A DNA stretch of 36,921 nt from a virus, in the IMG/VR virus record IMGVR_UViG_3300024999_000238, positions 1-36,921 of that record. One strand, 5' to 3'. Of this stretch, positions 1-8,085 are shown piece by piece. The notes beneath the pieces were generated by a model. The model worked only from the letters and a program-made list of their open reading frames with translations. It was not told where the DNA came from and searched no databases. How positions within the stretch are numbered: the stretch's first letter is position 1; each line of letters begins with the position of its first letter. Made by a program: the position numbers and the translations under genes.

Positions 1-456
1 TGGGCCGACGTTGGACACAAGGAAATACTTAAGGCCATCGACACATTTGTAAATAAAAAGCAGTTTGCAGAGCGTAACGCCCAAACAATTGCCACAAGGT
101 TAGCAATGAGCCAGCACCCAGCACTGTCGCATATAGCATATGTAAACGCTGAGGGACAGGAGAAGCGCCGGACAGCTAAAGTTACTCTGGTTGGTTTTGT
201 GCACGACTTCACTCAGGATCAGCTTATGGATATGGCTGGTCAGGCTGAGGATGGCAAAGAGATAGTAGTCGGCGGCCAAAAGGCTGAGGTCATAGACGTA
301 AAAGCCGAAGTTTCTGCTGAGGAAATTGGCGCTGAAATGGATGAGGAAGAGCGTTTAAATAAAGCCGCATCAGAAGAACCGGAAGCTGCTGAAATAAACA
401 GAGATAATGGATTCGGACAAGCTGACCTGAATGGCCTGGGTGGTGATATGTTTTGA
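1..456 (+). CDS. Unidentified early phage protein, 5'-truncated by the window edge
   Basis: The reading frame is open from base 1, so the gene starts upstream; an internal ATG at 106 is probably not the true start. The visible 151 residues include a basic helical stretch (AERNAQTIATRLAMSQHP), a short beta-rich part and an acidic Glu/Ala-rich tail ending in GLGGDMF. An acidic tail with a short terminal motif is common in phage ssDNA-binding and annealing proteins. The next gene, an SMC/Rad50-like ATPase, starts 4 bp inside its end, so the two are translationally coupled and a recombination or replication role is likely. I do not recognise the family; the function is inferred only from position. 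Confidence 0.75.
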   Translation, partial: WADVGHKEILKAIDTFVNKKQFAERNAQTIATRLAMSQHPALSHIAYVNAEGQEKRRTAKVTLVGFVHDFTQDQLMDMAGQAEDGKEIVVGGQKAEVIDVKAEVSAEEIGAEMDEEERLNKAASEEPEAAEINRDNGFGQADLNGLGGDMF

Positions 457-2603
457 TAAACTCCATCGAAATGAAGAACGTTAAAGGTCAGACCTGCAAT
501 CAGCCACTTACTGGCATGGACATTTTTGTAGGTAGAAATGGTGTCGGAAAAACTACCAGGGTACAGTCTTTAGGCACTGCAATAATGGGCTACGTGCCGG
601 GAGCCGGAAAAAGGGCGGAGGATACATTCAAACTTTCGACCAACGGAGTTATGACAGTTGGTCTGCAGACGGACCATTTCAAGTTTAGCAGGACCTTTAC
701 TAAGAAGGAATCTGAGGACAGCAAAACAGGTGCAAAAAAGGTTACTGTTGCTGAATCTATTTTAGTATCTCCGGGCAAGGGCGAGAAAAACGACACTGCA
801 AAGAAAGCCAGAATCTTGGATGAGATAGGCAGTTTCCCGGTGATGCTTGATTTCAGTGAATTTCTTGGGTTGTCGGACGCTAAGCGCAGGGATTTTGTTT
901 ATTCGCTTAGTCCGATTACCTCGAGTACGTGGACCAGGGAAGACGTTGAGAAGTATATCGCAGATCAACTTTTAACCACTGAAATAGGGGCCAATAACCC
1001 TGATAGATATAACGCAAACAAAGAAATTATCAGCATGGCTATGGCAGAGTACCCGCAAGAAGCAGACATTCACGCAGGGCTACAGAGCATGTTGGACTGG
1101 ACTTCTGCTCAATCTTCCTACTGGAACAGCAAACAGAAGGATGCCCAAGGCGCTGTCAGACAGATAGCTGAAAAGAAAAACGAACTTGAGGAAACGGACC
1201 GGAATATTGTTCAGGCCAAAGCTGAACTTGAGCAACTGCAGCAACAGCTTATTACGGTGGAAAAGCAGATTTCCACCGGGGTTGAGAAAAAGAAAAGCTC
1301 CGACCGGAGAACTGTCAAGATAACCGAACTGCAGTCTACTATCAAAGGGTTAGAAGAAATACCTGTTAGCTCTGATACCGCAGTCTTGGATGCGCAAATC
1401 AAAGAACTACAAGGGCAGATTACGCCTCCGGTGGATAACGAAGCTGAGACAGCAGAAATAAAGAAAAGGCTGTCTCAAATAAAGAAACAGCTTAAAGAAA
1501 AGACCGATAAGCGAACAGGTTTTAATAGTCAGATAACGATTATTAAAACTCAGATTAACACCCTTGTGCAGGCAATTTCCAAAACAGGTGAGCTTGCCGG
1601 AAAATGCACTATCCATCAACAAATTGCATGTCCGAAAAGTTGGGATGGACTTGATGCTTTTGTTAACAGAAAGAAGTCCGAGGGTGAAGCTAAAGTTTCA
1701 GATCTAACAGTCAAAATTGAGGAACTGAACGTCCAAATAAAAGCCTTGGAAACTGAATCGGAAACCCTGGAAGACAAGCGCGAAGAGGCTGTGCTACAGG
1801 CACAGAAGGCCAATAACCTAAACGCGGTTAAGCAGAGCAATATAAATACACTGGAGCGTGAAAAAAATAAGGTTCTAGCTGATGCAGAGAAATACACAAA
1901 TCAGCTTAACATGCACAAAACGGAACTTATTAATCTGATGAACGAACCGGCAGACGCATTTGCGCCGGTGGACATTCAGGAGAAGCAAGCTGAGGGGATA
2001 CGGTCCAGGATTGCTGAACTGAAGCAGTCAGTTTCCGAGAAGGAAAAGGCTAAACAGACAATCCTTCTCCTGCAGCAGTCAATGATTGAAAATACAAAGG
2101 CTGAATATATGAGCCTTGGCCTAAAATCTCTGAGTCAGGCGCTGGGTCCTAAAGGCATACAGGGTGAACTGGTCAAGGAAATTTTAGAACCGATACGGTC
2201 AGACATTGGCGGCAATTTGCAGCTGATGGGATTTAACCAAACCCCGTTTTTTCAAACTGAATCAGATACCGGTAAGGAAATATTCCAATTTGGATGGACA
2301 AACGAAAAGGGGTACAGGGTTAACTTTGATGCTCTTAGTACAGGACAACAGACGGTGTTTCTGGCCGCCATGATGGTCACTATCCTGGATAGGGCAAATC
2401 CGAAACTCAAAATACTGGTCATGGACGATTTAAACCACTTGGACAGGCATAATTTCCAGATGCTAATTAGCGGACTTAGTAAACTGGCCGGGAAACTGGA
2501 CAATATTATCCTTGCCGGTGCCATAGAGTTTACTTTCGAGGCCGATGGGTGGCAGGTTTGGGACCTGAGCTCGCCAGCAAGCGAGGTGGAACAGAGTGCG
2601 TGA
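453..2603 (+). CDS. Rad50/SMC-like AAA ATPase
   Basis: A 716-residue coiled-coil ABC-type ATPase. Walker A is GRNGVGKTT at residues 27-35. An ABC signature-like LSTGQQ lies near 627 and Walker B (ILVMDDLNHLD) near 652. Between them are two long Lys/Glu/Gln-rich coiled coils. Midway (about 385-393) is CTIHQQIAC, which sits where Rad50 has its CxxC zinc hook, although the spacing differs. Such phage ATPases are thought to process DNA ends or work with a nuclease or annealing protein in recombination and replication; no nuclease partner is visible here. The start is TTG at 453, overlapping the upstream stop, with GGTGGTGAT upstream. Confidence 0.85.
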   Translation: MINSIEMKNVKGQTCNQPLTGMDIFVGRNGVGKTTRVQSLGTAIMGYVPGAGKRAEDTFKLSTNGVMTVGLQTDHFKFSRTFTKKESEDSKTGAKKVTVAESILVSPGKGEKNDTAKKARILDEIGSFPVMLDFSEFLGLSDAKRRDFVYSLSPITSSTWTREDVEKYIADQLLTTEIGANNPDRYNANKEIISMAMAEYPQEADIHAGLQSMLDWTSAQSSYWNSKQKDAQGAVRQIAEKKNELEETDRNIVQAKAELEQLQQQLITVEKQISTGVEKKKSSDRRTVKITELQSTIKGLEEIPVSSDTAVLDAQIKELQGQITPPVDNEAETAEIKKRLSQIKKQLKEKTDKRTGFNSQITIIKTQINTLVQAISKTGELAGKCTIHQQIACPKSWDGLDAFVNRKKSEGEAKVSDLTVKIEELNVQIKALETESETLEDKREEAVLQAQKANNLNAVKQSNINTLEREKNKVLADAEKYTNQLNMHKTELINLMNEPADAFAPVDIQEKQAEGIRSRIAELKQSVSEKEKAKQTILLLQQSMIENTKAEYMSLGLKSLSQALGPKGIQGELVKEILEPIRSDIGGNLQLMGFNQTPFFQTESDTGKEIFQFGWTNEKGYRVNFDALSTGQQTVFLAAMMVTILDRANPKLKILVMDDLNHLDRHNFQMLISGLSKLAGKLDNIILAGAIEFTFEADGWQVWDLSSPASEVEQSA

Positions 2604-2844
2604 GATAATTATTGAAGGCAAGACAGCTATGGTAACTGATGCAAATCCAAATGACTATGTAGTTGGAGTAATTTCAGGAGCATCAAGAAAAACGACAAGG
2701 CCGCTAAGAACTGCGGATATTTCTGGACTAATCAAAGTTATGTTTAATAGTATGCCTTTAGGTTCGACGGTGCGGATCCTGATCGAAGTAGAGTCACCGA
2801 AAGAGCAAGCTAAGCCGGAGGATAACCAAAATGAAACTTCTTAA
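2596..2844 (+). CDS. Hypothetical early phage protein (82 aa)
   Basis: GTG start at 2596 overlaps the end of the ATPase gene by 8 bp, and its own end overlaps the helicase start by 14 bp, so it belongs to a coupled early operon. The protein is predicted to be a small beta-rich domain with a polar, charged C-terminus (KEQAKPEDNQNETS). No family recognised. Co-translation with an SMC-like ATPase and a helicase suggests an accessory recombination factor, but the sequence does not show this. Confidence 0.7.
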   Translation: MREIIIEGKTAMVTDANPNDYVVGVISGASRKTTRPLRTADISGLIKVMFNSMPLGSTVRILIEVESPKEQAKPEDNQNETS

Positions 2845-4666
2845 CGGCTTAAACGATGCCCAAAGAACTGCAGTTATTTCAAATGCCCCGGTTATATTGA
2901 CACTGGCCGGGGCCGGTACCGGAAAAACAAGAACACTGACACATAGGGTAGCTTATTTAAACCAGGAATGTAGGGTAGGAACCGGACAAATGCTGGCTTT
3001 AACCTTCACGAGATTAGCGGGCAAGGAGATGAAAGAACGGGTTATCTCGCTGATTGGCGAAGAGCAAGGCAAGAAGCTATTCTGTAATACTTTTCATGCC
3101 TTTGCGGTATTGGTGCTTCGCAGATGGGGCCATAAGGTAGGCTTAGAACCTAACTTTACCATCTATGACCAGGAAGACCGCGAGAGTATTTTAAAAACCA
3201 TTATTGAGGAGTTCGGTGGTAAGGTAACGCTTAAAAAGGTCATGCAGAGATATGAGAACTGTGAAGATATGATCGGGGAAAAAATAATGTTTCCCGAAGA
3301 GTTCAGGATATTGGTTGAATACGGCTATAGATTGCGGCAAAACAACGCCGTTGACTTGGACAGGCTTATCGATTTAGTTAACCGTTTATGGGAAAGATTT
3401 CCCGAATCTCTTTTGGAATACCAAAACAACTACACCTATGTTTTTATAGACGAGTTTCAGGATACCAGTGACGATCAGAAACGAATGATTAATTTCATAG
3501 CACCGAAAAACCTGTTTGTGGTAGGAGATGATTTTCAGGCAATTTATGGATGGCGCGGAGCCAGAGTTGACTATATACTTCGATTCCCGGAGGAATATCC
3601 GGGTTGTGAGGTTATTAAGCTGGAGGACAACTACCGGTCAACCAGGGCGATAGTAGCAGCAGCTAATAGACTTATATCATTCAATACCAACCAGACAGAA
3701 AAGAAATTGATAGCTCATAAAGACGGGGTGGAAATTTATACTGCAGTAACTCAATCTAGTGCACAAGAAGCATTGGTTGCCGCTAGGAACATTGAGGAAC
3801 TCATTTGTAAAGGAATCAAGCCGCAGGACATAGCCATACTAGCCAGGACTAATCGGCAGATTAAAAACGCTGTATTTTATCTTGACGGTATAAAAATACC
3901 TACTCAAATAGTTTCTGGCAGCGATGATCCATTTAAGAAAAATGGTGTTCGCGGGATGCTGGAGTTTATGGAATTCCTCAATAACAAAAAAGATAACCAT
4001 ACCTATAAGAAGTGCTTGGATTTCTCGTTAAGGAAATATAGCGAAATAGAACTGCAGGAAATTGAATTATTAGTTTATGAAAACGGTTGCAGTCTCTATG
4101 AAGCTACTTGTATGTGTGGCGAAAATAGTTCGATCTATCCTTTTAGGAAAATGGTAGAAGAGATAGAAATGGTAGTTGAGCAAGGACAATATACAAAAGC
4201 AAGTCAGTATCTTAAGAGCATTGACCTTGTACTTGGGATAACAGAAAAATACAACCAATATGGCCAGCAAAACAGGGTAGATGATATTAAGAAGGCCATA
4301 GTCACCATGGAGAACTGGGAGCAGGGCAAGCGGAGCCTTTGGGAAAGCGACAGCGTACAGAGCTTCCTAAAGTTTTTGAAATACCGCGATATTCAGGAGA
4401 AGTTAATCGAAGAAAAGCCTGCCGTGAAGCTGATGACCGTTCACGCATCAAAGGGGCTTGAATTTGATACAGTATTTGTTCTGGGGCTTAATCAAGGGGT
4501 TTTCCCTAGCAAGAGCAACAAGGACGAGGAAGAGGAAAGACGGCTCTGCTATGTGGCGCTGACGAGGGCTAAAAACCGCTTGGTACTGTGCCGGTCGCTG
4601 ACGTATTCGGACTGGCAGGGTAAGCAAGTGTCAGGCATACCAAGTCAGTACTTAAGTGAAATATAA
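2831..4666 (+). CDS. UvrD/Rep/PcrA-type superfamily 1 DNA helicase
   Basis: The 611 residues carry the SF1A helicase motifs in order: Q-motif region (LNDAQRTAV) at residue 7, Walker A AGAGTGKT at 26-33, Walker B FIDEFQDT near 204, motif III VVGDDFQAIYGWRGA near 230, motif IV-like DNYRST, motif V TVHASKGLEFDTVF near 536 and motif VI CYVALTRAKNRL near 573. It is somewhat shorter than cellular UvrD (about 720 aa), mainly at the C-terminus. Expected role: 3'-5' unwinding in phage replication or recombination. ATG start with CGGAGG upstream. It shares an operon with the SMC-like ATPase. Confidence 0.95.
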   Translation: MKLLNGLNDAQRTAVISNAPVILTLAGAGTGKTRTLTHRVAYLNQECRVGTGQMLALTFTRLAGKEMKERVISLIGEEQGKKLFCNTFHAFAVLVLRRWGHKVGLEPNFTIYDQEDRESILKTIIEEFGGKVTLKKVMQRYENCEDMIGEKIMFPEEFRILVEYGYRLRQNNAVDLDRLIDLVNRLWERFPESLLEYQNNYTYVFIDEFQDTSDDQKRMINFIAPKNLFVVGDDFQAIYGWRGARVDYILRFPEEYPGCEVIKLEDNYRSTRAIVAAANRLISFNTNQTEKKLIAHKDGVEIYTAVTQSSAQEALVAARNIEELICKGIKPQDIAILARTNRQIKNAVFYLDGIKIPTQIVSGSDDPFKKNGVRGMLEFMEFLNNKKDNHTYKKCLDFSLRKYSEIELQEIELLVYENGCSLYEATCMCGENSSIYPFRKMVEEIEMVVEQGQYTKASQYLKSIDLVLGITEKYNQYGQQNRVDDIKKAIVTMENWEQGKRSLWESDSVQSFLKFLKYRDIQEKLIEEKPAVKLMTVHASKGLEFDTVFVLGLNQGVFPSKSNKDEEEERRLCYVALTRAKNRLVLCRSLTYSDWQGKQVSGIPSQYLSEI

Positions 4667-4690
4667 ATATTTTAGGGAGGTTGTGAGGAT

Positions 4691-4834
4691 ATGGCTAAAT
4701 GTTTTGATTGCAAGACCGCAGATGCTAAGTTTTCGATTGATCGTGGTACACAGAGCTATGCACTTTGCACTGATTGTGCCAACAAGGAACTGAAAAAGCA
4801 GGGCAGAGAGCAGATTAAGGAGTGCAAAAAATAA
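4691..4834 (+). CDS. Small Cys-rich (zinc-ribbon-like) protein, 47 aa
   Basis: ATG at 4691, preceded by AGGGAGG at 4674-4680 and a closer GTGAGG. The product has CFDCK at residues 4-8 and CTDC at 26-29, a two-knuckle pattern expected to bind one zinc ion, followed by a Lys-rich tail with one further Cys. Phages often encode such tiny zinc ribbons; possible roles are nucleic-acid or protein binding. Function unknown, but the ribosome binding site and paired CxxC motifs support a real gene. Confidence 0.7.
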   Translation: MAKCFDCKTADAKFSIDRGTQSYALCTDCANKELKKQGREQIKECKK

Positions 4835-4837
4835 AGA

Positions 4838-4855
4838 CGGGAGCTACAACTCCCG
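4838..4855. other. Intergenic hairpin after the zinc-ribbon gene
   Basis: CGGGAG at 4838-4843 pairs with CTCCCG at 4850-4855 around a 6-nt loop. On the + strand it is followed by CGCTTAAAT, without a U-tract. On the - strand it is followed by TCTTTATTTTTT, so it would terminate minus-strand transcripts better than plus-strand ones. No minus-strand gene was found here. The rest of the 4835-4921 gap is AT-rich, without a clear promoter. Confidence 0.4.
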
Positions 4856-4921
4856 CCGCTTAAATAAACATACTGAATAATTATACACGTTTTTATACTT
4901 ATTGACAAGGACGTGAAAGGC

Positions 4922-5779
4922 ATGAAAGGTTACACATTTAACATAGGCAAGGATTCGGCCAGTTTCTCTTTCATAAACGATACCGAAGAGAAAAGAGATA
5001 TCCTCGACAGGTACTGGTCGCATTACGGAACACTGCACAGACTTTTAAACTTTATGAGGTCGCGTGGTTGGTGCATTCAGAATGACGATAGCGTAGGCAA
5101 GATTATCAGAAATGATTACTTTTATGGCAAGAAGGGTGATTTAGAATTCGAACTACACAGGTATCCAGTAGGATTTAGTTTTGAATTTTATCAGAATATA
5201 GTTTTTGAAAATATACATGGTGGTCGATACGACTTCGATAGATTTAATAAGATGCCTTATCTTGTTAAGCTAGTTTTTCTAAATGAAACCAGGTACATGA
5301 AGGCCTTTTTAGAAGGTTTAGGCTGCATAGATAATACTAAGCCATCTTATAAACTGGCTGAAGATAAAATTAAACGGAACCTCGTAGAGAGCTGGCACCA
5401 TCCTCAAAAATCTATGGACTTTAAGTTATCGGATTTGGATGGTACAACTTGCGAGGGTGACTATAATCATACCGACAGGGACAAAAATATTATTCACAAC
5501 GGAGAAGTAAAGTATTTCAGATGCTCTATAAGCGGTAGACTTATGCGCGGCAAGGTGTATCACAATATTAATAATATGTGGTGGGTAATAGTTAACAAGT
5601 ACAACTACAGGAACATTGCCGATTTTGAGCTATTCGATGTTCATAATTTTTTCGGACTCAAGAGACTAAAACAGGACAAGAAACCAAAAGAGTATTTAGA
5701 CAAAAAGGAAAAATTACAGCAATCCAGTAGTAAGGAATTGCTTAATGAGTTAAAGCGTAGAGGAATAAAAGTAAGTTAA
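4922..5779 (+). CDS. Hypothetical phage protein (285 aa)
   Basis: The ATG at 4922 (MKGYTFNIG) is preferred over an in-frame GTG at 4913, which would place the only upstream purine stretch (ACAAGG) too close. The protein is rich in Tyr, Asn, Asp and Lys, has no membrane segment, and ends in a Lys/Glu-rich helix (KELLNELKRRGIKVS). A Cys/His cluster around residues 178-205 (TTCEGDYNHTD, then FRCSISGRLMRGKVYH) could bind metal. I do not recognise a family. It opens the accessory gene cluster that runs to 8.1 kb. Confidence 0.75.
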   Translation: MKGYTFNIGKDSASFSFINDTEEKRDILDRYWSHYGTLHRLLNFMRSRGWCIQNDDSVGKIIRNDYFYGKKGDLEFELHRYPVGFSFEFYQNIVFENIHGGRYDFDRFNKMPYLVKLVFLNETRYMKAFLEGLGCIDNTKPSYKLAEDKIKRNLVESWHHPQKSMDFKLSDLDGTTCEGDYNHTDRDKNIIHNGEVKYFRCSISGRLMRGKVYHNINNMWWVIVNKYNYRNIADFELFDVHNFFGLKRLKQDKKPKEYLDKKEKLQQSSSKELLNELKRRGIKVS

Positions 5780-5804
5780 TCTAACACACAAGGGAGGCAG
5801 AACA

Positions 5805-5990
5805 TTGGAAAGTCCATATCAGAGCGGCTTTAATGCTGGATTTTTGGGTAGGCCCAAGCTGCCTCCCGCCGGAAAGCATGAAAAGGAAATTTACCTCACT
5901 GGGTACCGTGATGGGCGTAGATCGGCAAGAAAAAATGCCGTGGTTGCCCGTTGGGTATTTAGTGCGGCGAGGGGGAGAGTGGTTTTGTGA
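5805..5990 (+). CDS. RMF-like (ribosome modulation factor-like) small protein
   Basis: The 61-residue product has the pattern YQSGFNAGFLGRP, then an ELTGYRDGRRSA-like helix (actual LTGYRDGRRSA). This matches the RGYxAGxxGR...WxxGWRxG layout of ribosome modulation factor. Bacterial RMF dimerises 70S ribosomes into inactive 100S particles; phage copies are common but their role is unproved. The TTG start at 5805 is fixed by AGGGAGG at 5791-5797. It overlaps the next gene by 4 bp (GTGA). The Cys-Pro segment of classical RMF is missing, so this is a divergent member. Confidence 0.6.
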   Translation: MESPYQSGFNAGFLGRPKLPPAGKHEKEIYLTGYRDGRRSARKNAVVARWVFSAARGRVVL

Positions 5991-6244
5991 ATAGCTACAT
6001 GATGCCGTGGTATGGTGGCTATAGCTGTAATTCTTGCGAGGTTACTTATAGCATCCCTTATAAAGTAGTGGAAAAGGTAAGGTTAAAACTGCTTAGCCGG
6101 GAAATGGTTCATAAATTAAACGTGTCGGTATTTTCCAAGAAAGCTTTGCCTGCTGGACAAGTTTACGCTAAGTCTCATATCAGGAGAGCCAGAGCAAATC
6201 TTTGGTCAGGACAGCGGAAACGGCAGGTTAATGAAATAAGCTAA
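5987..6244 (+). CDS. Hypothetical basic protein (85 aa)
   Basis: GTG start overlaps the upstream stop by 4 bp. The N-terminus has CNSC near residue 14 but no second Cys pair. The remainder is strongly basic (KSHIRRARANLWSGQRKR), consistent with nucleic-acid binding. No family recognised. Confidence 0.55.
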   Translation: MNSYMMPWYGGYSCNSCEVTYSIPYKVVEKVRLKLLSREMVHKLNVSVFSKKALPAGQVYAKSHIRRARANLWSGQRKRQVNEIS

Positions 6245-6311
6245 ATTTTTTTAATCTCTTGAACTGGAACAATATTCCTCTTATATATGAATATGCGGGG
6301 TGGAAATATTT

Positions 6312-6509
6312 ATGACAGAAATTACAACGAAGGAAGTAGCTTTAAATATACCTGCAGTTGATACATGGCCCATAACGCACCTTCGGAAGTGCTGCAAGAA
6401 AAACAAAATTAAAGGATACACAAAGATGGACCGGGAGCAGTTAGTGCAGGCTGTCAAGAAGTTTATAGACTCTCTTTTACCGACAGAACTTGATGAGGAT
6501 GATGAATGA
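6312..6509 (+). CDS. Small SAP/Rho-N-like protein (65 aa)
   Basis: The ATG at 6312 is preferred over an in-frame GTG at 6300 because GGGGTGG at 6297-6303 is correctly spaced for it. Residues 21-51 (THLRKCCKKNKIKGYTKMDR and following) form a helix-extended loop-helix pattern like SAP or Rho N-terminal domains, which bind nucleic acid. The C-terminus is acidic (PTELDEDDE). The end overlaps the next gene by 4 bp (ATGA). The fold is inferred from pattern only. Confidence 0.6.
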   Translation: MTEITTKEVALNIPAVDTWPITHLRKCCKKNKIKGYTKMDREQLVQAVKKFIDSLLPTELDEDDE

Positions 6510-6793
6510 CAGGGTTAATAATCAGAGAGGAAGTATGTTGGCTGGCCTTGGCTGTGTGTATTTTGACCGAGATAACTCCCGAGGAATCATTTCAGCGCAT
6601 AGCGCCAGTAGGTATGACCGGGGGAAAGAATATCCGTCTAACTGAGGACGTTATCAGGGAAATGGTTCGGCTCAAGAAAAGCATGTCTTACGAGGCACTT
6701 GGCAAATATTACGGCGTGTCGGCGAACACCGCATATCGGAATATTAAGAAATACAACGAAAGGGTGAAGGTGGATGACAGGGGGAAAGCGTGA
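6506..6793 (+). CDS. Helix-turn-helix DNA-binding protein (95 aa)
   Basis: The C-terminal half (MSYEALGKYYGVSANTAYRN) reads as a helix-turn-helix of the resolvase/homeodomain-like type: a helix, a tight turn at YGVS and a recognition helix. The N-terminus is hydrophobic and less typical. It could be a small regulator in the accessory cluster or a terminase-small-like DNA binder. It overlaps the preceding gene by 4 bp and the following gene by 20 bp. Confidence 0.6.
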   Translation: MTGLIIREEVCWLALAVCILTEITPEESFQRIAPVGMTGGKNIRLTEDVIREMVRLKKSMSYEALGKYYGVSANTAYRNIKKYNERVKVDDRGKA

Positions 6794-7310
6794 TTTGCAG
6801 GCTGATTTAGGGATTTACGGGAAAGTAACGCCGGGGCCATGGGAGATAGATAAAATTGATTCCTTTAATGGTAGTGGTAAGTCAGAAATTTTCTACATCA
6901 TTAAGAGCGAACACGCCTGCAATAAGGATAAGATTGTCGCTGATATGATACTACACGGTGCGGATGCTAACTTTATTATTGCTGCCCGCGAAGGTTGGCC
7001 GGAAGCTATCAGCCGGGCAATTGCGGCAGAGGCAGAGGTTGAGAGACTAAAAAATACTATGAGTAGCTTTAAGTTAAAATTAGATAGACTTAGAAAGCTA
7101 CGGAAATTAAAGGTAGACTATGATGAATATAAATTGCAGGCAGAGGTTGAGCGGTTACAGAAAGCACTAACTGAAATTAGCAACTGGCGGGAAGAATGCG
7201 GAAAAGAAGCTGATAGTTTGGGCGCAGGATATATGACTTTTAGCGACGTTGAGGAATGGGATAACTTAGAGCGTTTTGCTAGGGAGGCACTCAACGATGC
7301 AAACAGCTAA
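6774..7310 (+). CDS. Ea22-like phage protein (178 aa)
   Basis: The combination VTPGPWEID near residue 18 and HGADANFIIAAREGWPEAIS in the middle is the hallmark of the Ea22/Ead family, encoded in accessory regions of many temperate phages. The usual helical EAEVERLK coiled coil follows. The biochemical role of the family is not established; lambda Ea22 has been linked to the lysis-lysogeny balance. ATG start with a purine-rich AAGGGTGAAGG upstream. Confidence 0.75.
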   Translation: MTGGKRDLQADLGIYGKVTPGPWEIDKIDSFNGSGKSEIFYIIKSEHACNKDKIVADMILHGADANFIIAAREGWPEAISRAIAAEAEVERLKNTMSSFKLKLDRLRKLRKLKVDYDEYKLQAEVERLQKALTEISNWREECGKEADSLGAGYMTFSDVEEWDNLERFAREALNDANS

Positions 7311-7506
7311 ACTACAAGGCACACGGCGCATAGTTCGCCGTCCCTGCCTAATCAGACAGTTAGCCAGGCGGGTTGACATGGCCTTTACGGCAATACAGGA
7401 GTGGTTTGAGGGTGAGGACAAACTGGTATCCAAGGCCGTGGGGTATGGGGTTGTGATACTGGCGGGGGTATATATGGTGGGGCAGATCGTGAGGTGGTTA
7501 CTATAG
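7297..7506 (+). CDS. Small single-pass membrane protein (69 aa)
   Basis: The ATG at 7297 is preferred over an in-frame TTG at 7276 because AGGGAGG at 7281-7287 fits it. The N-terminus is very basic and the C-terminal 22 residues (GYGVVILAGVYMVGQIVRWL) form one transmembrane helix. By the positive-inside rule the N-terminus should be cytoplasmic. Function unknown; small inner-membrane proteins in such clusters can act in exclusion or regulation, but nothing here shows it. Confidence 0.6.
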   Translation: MQTAKLQGTRRIVRRPCLIRQLARRVDMAFTAIQEWFEGEDKLVSKAVGYGVVILAGVYMVGQIVRWLL

Positions 7507-7703
7507 CAGATCATAACTTAACTGTAAACAAATTAAAGGCCGAGTTGAGCACGGCTAAAACTAAAGTCAGGTCATTGCGGAAGAAAAATAAGCAGTTGCG
7601 GGAGACGGTTGAAACACTAACGGAACTAATGAGCCACTGCGAAAGGTGTTCCGAGTTGGTTGATACTGCCTTGAAGGAATGTAAAAAGGTCTATGGAGGC
7701 TAG
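7494..7703 (+). CDS. Small coiled-coil protein (69 aa)
   Basis: GTG start inside the end of the previous gene. Residues 8-48 form a basic coiled coil (KLKAELSTAKTKVRSLRKKN and onwards). The C-terminus has CERCSELVDTALKEC, three cysteines that could bind metal or form disulfides. No family recognised. It ends 4 bp before the Spo0E-like gene. Confidence 0.55.
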   Translation: MVTIADHNLTVNKLKAELSTAKTKVRSLRKKNKQLRETVETLTELMSHCERCSELVDTALKECKKVYGG

Positions 7704-7707
7704 GGTA

Positions 7708-7854
7708 ATGACGGACCGGGATTTAGCGAAGTTGAGGCTGAGGATTGAGCGACTGCGGAAAAAGCTTTACATTTGTCCACCGGAGGAGCTTTTGAAGACT
7801 TCCCAGAAGCTGGATAAGCTGATTGTTGAGTATCAGAAGTATGGATATTCTTAG
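7708..7854 (+). CDS. Spo0E-like aspartyl-phosphate phosphatase, phage-borne
   Basis: ATG at 7708 follows GGAGG at 7695-7699. The 48-residue product is two helices: LAKLRLRIERLRKKLY, a short loop, then LLKTSQKLDKLIVEYQK. The second helix carries the SQKLDKLI signature (SxxLDxLI) of Spo0E-like proteins. Family members in spore-formers dephosphorylate Spo0A~P and so delay or block sporulation. Length (48 versus about 50-85 aa) and two-helix layout fit. The gene is embedded among phage accessory genes and overlaps the next start by 14 bp. If functional, it would let the phage hold its host out of sporulation. Confidence 0.8.
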   Translation: MTDRDLAKLRLRIERLRKKLYICPPEELLKTSQKLDKLIVEYQKYGYS

Positions 7855-8068
7855 GCGTATAGATGTTGCCTTGCTGAGAATGGAGAAGGCGGGGCACAAG
7901 GATACCGCACACTATAACAACCTAAAGGACAAGCGCGAACACGTTGCTTATGGCGCAGAATATGCGGCCAAAGACGTAACAGAGGAAAATATTAAAAGTG
8001 TCGGTGGGTTATTTGCAGTAATTAGTAGATTGTATAGATTGAGGCCATTTAATACCGATTTCAAATGA
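7841..8068 (+). CDS. Hypothetical helical protein (75 aa)
   Basis: The ATG at 7841 lies in the last codons of the Spo0E-like gene; an in-frame TTG at 7823 is an alternative. The upstream Shine-Dalgarno is weak, so translation is probably coupled. The product is mostly helical and basic, with no recognisable motif. It ends just before the replication initiator. Confidence 0.55.
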   Translation: MDILRRIDVALLRMEKAGHKDTAHYNNLKDKREHVAYGAEYAAKDVTEENIKSVGGLFAVISRLYRLRPFNTDFK

Positions 8069-8085
8069 TGCTTAGGGGTGCAAAT

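Noticed and set aside
4902-4930. TTGACA at 4902 as a promoter -35
   Set aside because: No -10 element lies 16-18 bp downstream and the region is already the start of the next gene.
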